Positions 13,081-18,062 of a DNA stretch of 21,058 nt are shown piece by piece. Position 1 is the stretch's first letter; every line of letters starts with the position of its first letter. Location: IMG/VR virus record IMGVR_UViG_3300034407_000338, positions 1 through 21,058 of that record. The stretch is one strand, 5' to 3'. Both the position numbers and the translations under genes were made by a program. The stretch is from a virus. The notes under the pieces were generated by a model. That model did not search any database. It saw nothing but the letters and a program-made list of their open reading frames with translations, and had not been told where the DNA came from.

Positions 13081-13338
13081 ATGAAATATATTTTATACAG
13101 TACCGAGACGGCATGGAATGCGAGTAACAATGCGATGAATACTTTATTTGGTTTACCTGACGACAATGGAAACGAAAGGTACGCTGAAATTTCGCAAGTT
13201 ACTAACGAAGATAATTCTGACTATGGAAAATATATTTTTCCTGTTACTACTGAAGGCAGCTTTATCATAGTCGATAAATTTAATGTAACCGAGATGGTAG
13301 AATTTGATCCTACCTGGTCACCACTTGAGTCTGAGTAA
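13081..13338 (+). CDS. Small virion cassette protein, unknown
   Basis: This is an 85-aa ORF between the lectin-like gene and the portal. It begins M-K-Y-I-L-Y-S-T-E-T-A-W-N-A-S-N; small phage proteins starting M-K-Y-L-L-Y-S-T-E-x-E often accompany tail fibre genes. The middle contains Y-A-E-I-S-Q-V-T, the end is acidic (F-D-P-T-W-S-P-L-E-S-E), and there are no cysteines or membrane segments. It may be an adaptor or chaperone of the upstream fibre-like proteins. The stop is one base before the portal start, so the two are probably translated together. Confidence 0.62.
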   Translation: MKYILYSTETAWNASNNAMNTLFGLPDDNGNERYAEISQVTNEDNSDYGKYIFPVTTEGSFIIVDKFNVTEMVEFDPTWSPLESE

Positions 13339-13339
13339 T

Positions 13340-14896
13340 ATGCAAGAAACAGCCCAAGGTCTATACCACTCCTTAGAGAACCAAAGGTGGTCTTTCTTGG
13401 ATCGAGGTCGTACCTCATCTGAGTTAACAATACCTTACATAATGCCACCTGATGGTCATAGTCACGCTACTAAGTACTACACACCATATCAAGGAGTAGG
13501 AGCTAGAGGAGTTAACAACTTAGCTTCTAAATTACTGTTAGCACTGTTACCACCTAACGCTCCATTCTTCCGTCTTGTTATTGACAGGTATGAATTAGAT
13601 AAAGCAAAGCAGGAGTTAGGACCAGAGGGAGGAGAGCAGTTACGATCTGACTTAGAGAAAGCACTAGCAGATGTAGAACGAAGTGTATCTCAAGAAGTAG
13701 AAGTAGAAGCATTTCGAGTAGGAGTGTTTGAAGCGTTAAAGAATTTATTAGTGACAGGAAATACTTTGTTATACTTACCTGATGATGGTGGGATGAGAGT
13801 ATTCAGACTTGATAGGTACTGTGTAAAGAGAGACCCGATGGGTAATGTAACACACATAGCTATTAAAGAAACTGTTGCTCCAATGATGTTACCTGAGTCT
13901 GTAAGAGAGGAAGTATATCGTCAAGAGAAAGAGAATAGCTGTGACTTGTACACCTCTGTAGTTAGAGAAGGTAATGAATTTGTAGTACAACAAGATGTAA
14001 AAGGAATTGTTATTGAAGAGTCAAAGGGTAGGTATCCTATCGAGAAGACTCCGTTCCTACCTCTTCGTTATACAAGGATAGACGGTGAAGACTACGGTCG
14101 TGGATTTGTAGAGGAGTACATTGGTGATCTTAAATCTTTAGAGTCGTTAACAAAAGCGATAGTCGAAGGTAGTGCAGCAGCAGCCAAGGTATTGTTCATG
14201 GTTAATCCTAACGGTACAACCAGGGCTAAGACTTTATCTGAATCTCCTAACGGTGCAATTGTACAAGGTAGTGATGGAGATGTATCTGTCTTACAACTTA
14301 ACAAGTTCAATGACTTCCGTACTGCACAAGGAGTAATGAATGGGATTAGTGATAGACTCTCTCAAGCTTTCCTACTTAACAGTGGTGTAGTCAGAGATGC
14401 AGAACGAGTAACAGCAGAGGAGATAAGAATGTTATCTCAAGAGTTGGAAGCTGCACTTGGTGGTCTGTATTCTTTATTGTCACAAGAGTTTCAAATGCCT
14501 GTCGTTACTAGGTTAATGGCAAGGATGAGTAAAGAAGGAAGACTTCCTAAGTTACCTAAAGACATTGTTAAACCTACTATTGTTACTGGTGTTGAAGCAC
14601 TAGGACGAGGTAATGATTTACAAAAGCTTGATCTATTTCTTGCAGGAGCTAATCAAATCGTTGGTCCACAAGCAGTTGCACAATATGTTAATGTATCTGA
14701 CTACTTCAAAAGAAGAGCTACAGCGTTAGGTATTGAGACTGAAGGACTGATTAAATCAGAAGAAGAAATTCAACAAGCTATGCAGCAAGCCCAACAACAA
14801 GAGATGATGATGAAGTTGGGTGGACCTGCTGTAGCACCTGCTATCAATGCTGCACAAGAGCAGTACATGGCATCACAACAACCACAAGAAGAGTAA
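13340..14896 (+). CDS. gp8: Portal / head-tail connector (T7 gp8-like)
   Basis: This is the portal protein (connector) that forms the dodecameric ring through which DNA enters and leaves the head; 518 aa from ATG 13340 (T7: 536). The in-frame ATG at 13304 is rejected because it lies inside the previous gene, whereas 13340 sits one base after that gene's stop. Recognisable regions: Y-H-S-L-E-N-Q-R-W-S-F-L-D-R near the N-terminus; G-A-R-G-V-N-N-L-A-S-K-L-L-L-A-L-L-P-P-N-A-P-F-F; T-R-I-D-G-E-D-Y-G-R-G-F-V-E-E-Y; R-D-A-E-R-V-T-A-E-E-I-R; and a Gln/Met-rich C-terminus (Q-Q-A-M-Q-Q-A-Q-Q-Q-E-M-M-M-K). All are usual in the gp8 family, and it lies directly upstream of the scaffold gene. Confidence 0.96.
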   Translation: MQETAQGLYHSLENQRWSFLDRGRTSSELTIPYIMPPDGHSHATKYYTPYQGVGARGVNNLASKLLLALLPPNAPFFRLVIDRYELDKAKQELGPEGGEQLRSDLEKALADVERSVSQEVEVEAFRVGVFEALKNLLVTGNTLLYLPDDGGMRVFRLDRYCVKRDPMGNVTHIAIKETVAPMMLPESVREEVYRQEKENSCDLYTSVVREGNEFVVQQDVKGIVIEESKGRYPIEKTPFLPLRYTRIDGEDYGRGFVEEYIGDLKSLESLTKAIVEGSAAAAKVLFMVNPNGTTRAKTLSESPNGAIVQGSDGDVSVLQLNKFNDFRTAQGVMNGISDRLSQAFLLNSGVVRDAERVTAEEIRMLSQELEAALGGLYSLLSQEFQMPVVTRLMARMSKEGRLPKLPKDIVKPTIVTGVEALGRGNDLQKLDLFLAGANQIVGPQAVAQYVNVSDYFKRRATALGIETEGLIKSEEEIQQAMQQAQQQEMMMKLGGPAVAPAINAAQEQYMASQQPQEE

Positions 14897-14905
14897 CAGA
14901 GAGAT

Positions 14906-15676
14906 ATGGCTGAATTACACCGAGTAGAGATAAATGAGAGAGCACCACAGGAGATTGACCCAGAGTCAGAAGAAGCTGTTGATGCAGTATCTGAAGAACA
15001 AACACAAGAAACGCAAGAGGATAGACCTGAGTGGTTACCTGAGAAATTCAAGAGTCCTGAAGACATGGCTACTGCCTATAGTGAACTTGAAAAGAAGATG
15101 GGATCGAACGAAGATCAACAAGAAGAACAACCACAAAGCGATGAACAACAAGAGGACACCGATACAGAAGATACGAATACTAATACTGTTATTGCTGAAG
15201 CTAGTAAAGAGTTCTTTGAGAATGACGGTGTTATATCTGAAGAGACCTATAAGAATCTTGCTGAGGTTGGGTTACCGAAAGAGTTAGTAGATAGCTACGC
15301 TGCTGGTCAACAAGCACTACAACAAAGTGAAGAAGGTAGTATTAAATCTGTTACTGAAGGTAATTGGGATCAAATGGCTGAGTGGGCTGCTAACAATCTA
15401 TCACCTGAAGAAGTAAATACTTTTGATGATATCGTACAGAACGGTAGTGTTGAACAAGCTAAACTTGCTACCAAAGGATTATACGCACAATTTAAAGCAG
15501 AGAACGGAGTTACTCCTAAGTTGGTACAAGGTGCTGTAAATGGTTCATCTACAATGCCTTTTAAATCTAATCAAGAACTTGCTCGTGCAATGTCTGATCC
15601 TCGATACAAGAGTGGTGACAAAAGTTATCACGAAGAGATTGACAGACGCATCGCAGTTAGTCACAATTACCTGTAG
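14906..15676 (+). CDS. gp9: Scaffolding protein (T7 gp9-like)
   Basis: This is the capsid assembly scaffold, 256 aa (T7: 307). The first half is extremely acidic and Gln-rich (D-E-Q-Q-E-D-T-D-T-E-D-T stretches), with a D-R-P-E-W-L-P-E-K-F-K-S-P-E-D-M-A motif at about residues 39-54 that is typical of this family. A helical middle (S-K-E-F-F-E-N-D-G-V-I-S-E-E-T-Y) and a C-terminal region (A-M-S-D-P-R-Y-K-S-G-D, then Y-H-E-E-I-D-R-R-I) would bind the capsid protein. It lies between portal and capsid genes as expected. Scaffold is needed for procapsid assembly and leaves before maturation. A 117-aa basic ORF in another frame is a shadow of its acidic codons. Confidence 0.92.
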   Translation: MAELHRVEINERAPQEIDPESEEAVDAVSEEQTQETQEDRPEWLPEKFKSPEDMATAYSELEKKMGSNEDQQEEQPQSDEQQEDTDTEDTNTNTVIAEASKEFFENDGVISEETYKNLAEVGLPKELVDSYAAGQQALQQSEEGSIKSVTEGNWDQMAEWAANNLSPEEVNTFDDIVQNGSVEQAKLATKGLYAQFKAENGVTPKLVQGAVNGSSTMPFKSNQELARAMSDPRYKSGDKSYHEEIDRRIAVSHNYL

Positions 15677-15699
15677 TTTTATTTGGTAGGTTCATATAT

Positions 15700-16116
15700 A
15701 TGAAGCCTTGGACTCCATCTTTTTTCTTGCCAGTGTTGGTTCTGGTTCTTTTAGGTGGATGTTCCAAGGCTTCTTTTTATCCGTTAGCAGGAAGTGTGGG
15801 AGGAGCAACAGTGGGTGCTTTAGGTGGTCCTGGTCCTGCTGCTGGTGGTGCTGCCCTTGGATGGGGGATAGGAGAGGGAGCTAAATTGATGGAAGAGAAT
15901 AAAGGATTAGCTAACAAAGTAAAAGCAATCACTGAAGGAGATGTACAAAAACTTGTACAACAACAACTCAATGAAGAGATGGATAATGGATTCTTTGATT
16001 CTATGTTGGATGAGATATATGGGTTCTTGAAACTATGTCTTATTGGTGTTATCCTTTGGAATGTAGTACCGTTAATCTACACTCGCTATGTTCACAATAA
16101 AGCACAAAACAAATGA
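15700..16116 (+). CDS. Predicted lipoprotein with glycine zipper and TM
   Basis: This 138-aa protein has an N-terminal signal for lipid attachment: K2, a hydrophobic core S-F-F-L-P-V-L-V-L-V-L-L, then L-G-G-C (lipobox cysteine C21). Mature residues ~30-60 are a glycine/alanine-rich stretch with a G-x3-G pattern (glycine zipper, as in SlyB- or OmpA-like lipoproteins). A charged helix (~65-100) leads to a second hydrophobic helix, L-K-L-C-L-I-G-V-I-L-W-N-V-V-P-L-I at 110-126, and a basic tail. This is unusual in the middle of a T7 head operon. Candidate roles: lysis (spanin or holin helper), superinfection exclusion at the envelope, or a membrane-associated entry protein. Its stop overlaps the next ORF as ATGA. 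The topology is seen in the sequence; the function is unknown. Confidence 0.7.
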   Translation: MKPWTPSFFLPVLVLVLLGGCSKASFYPLAGSVGGATVGALGGPGPAAGGAALGWGIGEGAKLMEENKGLANKVKAITEGDVQKLVQQQLNEEMDNGFFDSMLDEIYGFLKLCLIGVILWNVVPLIYTRYVHNKAQNK

Positions 16117-16217
16117 ATAAACTCATAAAAATTTATAACTCACTTACAAAGAAGGAGAAAGCTATTGTCTTGACTGTTCTTTGCTTAGGTGGAATTATAC
16201 TACTTAATTTACTTTAA
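16113..16217 (+). CDS. 34-aa single-pass membrane peptide
   Basis: This is a short ORF starting at an ATGA overlap with the lipoprotein gene. The peptide has a basic, polar N-terminus (M-N-K-L-I-K-I-Y-N-S, then T-K-K-E-K) and a hydrophobic C-terminal helix from about residue 17 to the end (A-I-V-L-T-V-L-C-L-G-G-I-I-L-L-N-L-L). That is the layout of a tiny N-in membrane protein such as a small holin or antiholin, or a regulator of the lipoprotein. There is no own ribosome site; the overlap suggests coupled translation. The composition is hard to explain by chance, but with 34 codons only moderate confidence is justified. Confidence 0.5.
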   Translation: MNKLIKIYNSLTKKEKAIVLTVLCLGGIILLNLL

Positions 16218-16325
16218 ATGACAATTAGTAAGGCTAATGTCAAGACCCACTGCGGTGGACAATCTCGATCAAAGGTTCAAACGAAAGTCACAACAAATAC
16301 ATACACAATTATAAACTTAAAATAG
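16218..16325 (+). CDS. Possible 35-aa basic ORF before capsid gene
   Basis: The ATG follows immediately after the stop of the 34-aa peptide (TAA then ATG, no gap), and the frame closes at TAG 16323-16325, whose bases are part of the capsid gene's ribosome site region. The peptide is polar and basic (M-T-I-S-K-A-N-V-K-T-H-C-G-G-Q-S-R-S-K-V), ending in a Thr-rich strand. It has no recognised family and no Shine-Dalgarno of its own. The stretch could instead be the capsid gene's untranslated leader. Several T7-like aquatic phages have tiny basic ORFs in this place. Confidence 0.3.
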   Translation: MTISKANVKTHCGGQSRSKVQTKVTTNTYTIINLK

Positions 16326-16338
16326 GAGATCATATATT

Positions 16339-17403
16339 ATGGCAGAAGAAGGTATAACAGACCCCAGTCGTGTAGGTCAGATTAATTCCGCAGGTGATGT
16401 GGATGCGTTGTTTCTTAAAAAGTTCAGTGGAGAAATTCTACAGACCTTTGAGGAGTCCAATGTTTTCAAACCCTTACACACTATTCGTACAATTGAGAAC
16501 GGTAAATCCGCTCAGTTCCCAGTAACAGGTATTGCAACAGCTAATTACCACACACCAGGCGAGAACATCGCTGAAGAAGGTGGTACTAGTAGCACATACC
16601 TCAGCGACATTAAGAAAGCTGAACAGACAATAACTATCGATAAGATGCTTGTTGCTTCTACTTTCTTAGCTAACATTGATGATGTAAAGAATCACTACGA
16701 CATTCGTTCAGTTTACGCTAACGAGTTAGGTAAGGCTCTTGCACTTCGTTTTGACACTGCTATCTCTAAGACATTCATTGCTGCTGCTCGTAGCTCTGCT
16801 GTTATCACAGGTGGTAAGACAGGTGGACAACTTGATGTTGCTAACAATGACTTCAGTGCAGGTGATGTTGCTGGTACTCCAGCTGCTGTTACAGGTGCAG
16901 AGTTAATTACTGCTTTGTTCACAGCTGCTCAAAAGCTTGACGAGAACGATATTCCTGGTGACGGACGCTTTGCAGTTCTTCGTCCTAGTGAATACTACAA
17001 ACTTATTACAGGAGGTAGTGGTGCAGTTGCTATCAATACTTCTGCTGCTAATAAAGATGTAGGAGGTTCAGGATCACTTGCTTCTGGTAGCATTGCACAA
17101 GTAGCTGGTATCCAAATCTATAAGTCAACTCACATTCCATCAACTGATTTATCAGCTGTTACTACTGGAGACGGTGCTGCAAGCAATGATGTTTTCGGTG
17201 CAGGTGGAGCAGGATACAACGGTGACTTCCGCAATAGCTTGGGTATCGTAGGACACTCAGCTGCTGTTGGAACAGTTAAGTTACTTGATCTTGCTACTGA
17301 GTCTGAATATCAGATTGAGCGTCAAGGTACATTGTTCGTTGCTAAGTATGCTATGGGACACGGAATCCTCCGTCCTGAGTGTGCTATCGAACTTGTTTCC
17401 TAA
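16339..17403 (+). CDS. gp10: Major capsid protein (T7 gp10-like)
   Basis: This is the major head protein, 354 aa (T7 gp10A: 344), an HK97-fold shell protein. Family features: an N-terminal segment with D-A-L-F-L-K-K-F-S-G-E-I-L-Q-T-F-E, N-G-K-S-A-Q-F-P-V-T-G (the strand before the E-loop), H-T-P-G-E-N-I, I-T-I-D-K-M-L-V-A-S-T-F-L-A-N-I-D-D, R-F-D-T-A-I-S-K, P-G-D-G-R-F-A-V-L-R-P-S-E-Y-Y, and a C-terminus R-Q-G-T-L-F-V-A-K-Y-A-M-G-H-G-I-L-R-P-E-C-A. A clear Shine-Dalgarno (TAGGAG, about 16323-16328) lies ~10 nt upstream of the ATG. Codon choice shifts to more C/T-ending codons such as CGT, CTT and GGT, as expected for the most abundant protein. A terminator-like hairpin follows the stop. Confidence 0.97.
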   Translation: MAEEGITDPSRVGQINSAGDVDALFLKKFSGEILQTFEESNVFKPLHTIRTIENGKSAQFPVTGIATANYHTPGENIAEEGGTSSTYLSDIKKAEQTITIDKMLVASTFLANIDDVKNHYDIRSVYANELGKALALRFDTAISKTFIAAARSSAVITGGKTGGQLDVANNDFSAGDVAGTPAAVTGAELITALFTAAQKLDENDIPGDGRFAVLRPSEYYKLITGGSGAVAINTSAANKDVGGSGSLASGSIAQVAGIQIYKSTHIPSTDLSAVTTGDGAASNDVFGAGGAGYNGDFRNSLGIVGHSAAVGTVKLLDLATESEYQIERQGTLFVAKYAMGHGILRPECAIELVS

Positions 17404-17426
17404 CTTAGGATTCTCTCTTCGGTGTT

Positions 17427-17478
17427 GGGGAGGTTTGGATTCGTTCCACTCCCCTTCACTGATATTTTTATTTATTAA
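17427..17478 (+). terminator. Hairpin terminator after capsid gene
   Basis: The inverted repeat GGGGAG (17427-17432) and CTCCCC (17449-17454) encloses a second short stem, TGGA (17436-17439) with TCCA (17445-17448) and a 5-nt TTCGT loop; GTT at 17433-17435 bulges out. A T-rich stretch (TATTTTTATTTATT) follows within ~10-25 nt. T7 places its main terminator at the same spot, between gene 10 and gene 11, to raise capsid mRNA relative to the tail genes. A weak or partial terminator acting on the phage polymerase is the best reading. Confidence 0.7.
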
Positions 17479-17481
17479 GCT

Positions 17482-18060
17482 ATGGCACTGACAACGAAAC
17501 TAGAAGCGGTAAACATTATGATCTCTGTAATAGGAGAGTCACCTGTTAATACTTTAAGTGGAACAAGTGTTCCTGTAACCGTTACACAAGCAGTCCATGC
17601 GTTAGAAGAAACTAGTAAAGCTATTCAATCAGAAGGATGGCATTACAATACAGAGTATGATTATCCATTAGTACCAGATTCTAGTACTAGTAAGATTACT
17701 CTTCCGATTAACACTTTAAAGGTAGACTTAGACCCTGAGATATACACAGACTCTGATCCTGTACAAAGAGGTACTACACTGTACGACAGGAAGAACCACA
17801 GAGATACTTGGACTAAGGACTTAAAAGCTATTATTACTTTTGAGTTGGATTTTGAAGAACTACCTGAACAATTTAGACATTACATAGCTGTTAAATCAGC
17901 TAGAATCTTTGCTGCTAGGTTCTTAGGCAGTCGTGAGATAGAAGGGTTTGCTTTGAGAGATGAGATAGAAGCAAAAGCTAGAGCTATTGAAAGCGACTCT
18001 GAGAATGCAGACAGAACTATATTTGATAACTACAGCGTACTAAGAGTACTTGACAGGTAA
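17482..18060 (+). CDS. gp11: Tail tubular protein A (T7 gp11-like)
   Basis: This is the tail tube/gatekeeper protein that joins the portal to the nozzle, 192 aa (T7: 196). Features: N-terminal L-E-A-V-N-I-M-I-S-V-I-G-E-S-P-V-N-T-L, A-L-E-E-T-S-K-A-I-Q-S-E-G-W-H-Y-N-T-E-Y-D-Y-P-L (the classic G-W-x-F/Y-N element), then L-P-I-N-T-L-K-V-D and Y-D-R-K-N-H; and the F-E-E-L-P-E-Q-F-R-H-Y-I-A-V-K-S-A-R-I-F-type element (split here for brevity: residues about 131-150). It follows the terminator by a few bases and is followed after 2 nt by tail tubular protein B, the same pair and order as in T7. Confidence 0.94.
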   Translation: MALTTKLEAVNIMISVIGESPVNTLSGTSVPVTVTQAVHALEETSKAIQSEGWHYNTEYDYPLVPDSSTSKITLPINTLKVDLDPEIYTDSDPVQRGTTLYDRKNHRDTWTKDLKAIITFELDFEELPEQFRHYIAVKSARIFAARFLGSREIEGFALRDEIEAKARAIESDSENADRTIFDNYSVLRVLDR

Positions 18061-18062
18061 AG

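Noticed and set aside
13304-13339. Portal start at ATG 13304
   Set aside because: It would overlap the preceding gene; ATG 13340 one base after that gene's stop gives a protein of normal family length and N-terminus.
14934-15287. 117-aa very basic plus-strand ORF
   Set aside because: Alternative frame of the acidic scaffold gene; GAA/GAT/CAA-rich codons produce Lys/Arg/Asn in the shifted frame.
16225-16300. tRNA-like look (GGTTCAAACG resembling a T loop)
   Set aside because: No acceptor stem pairing or anticodon arm could be drawn, and the stretch is spanned by an ORF and the capsid leader.
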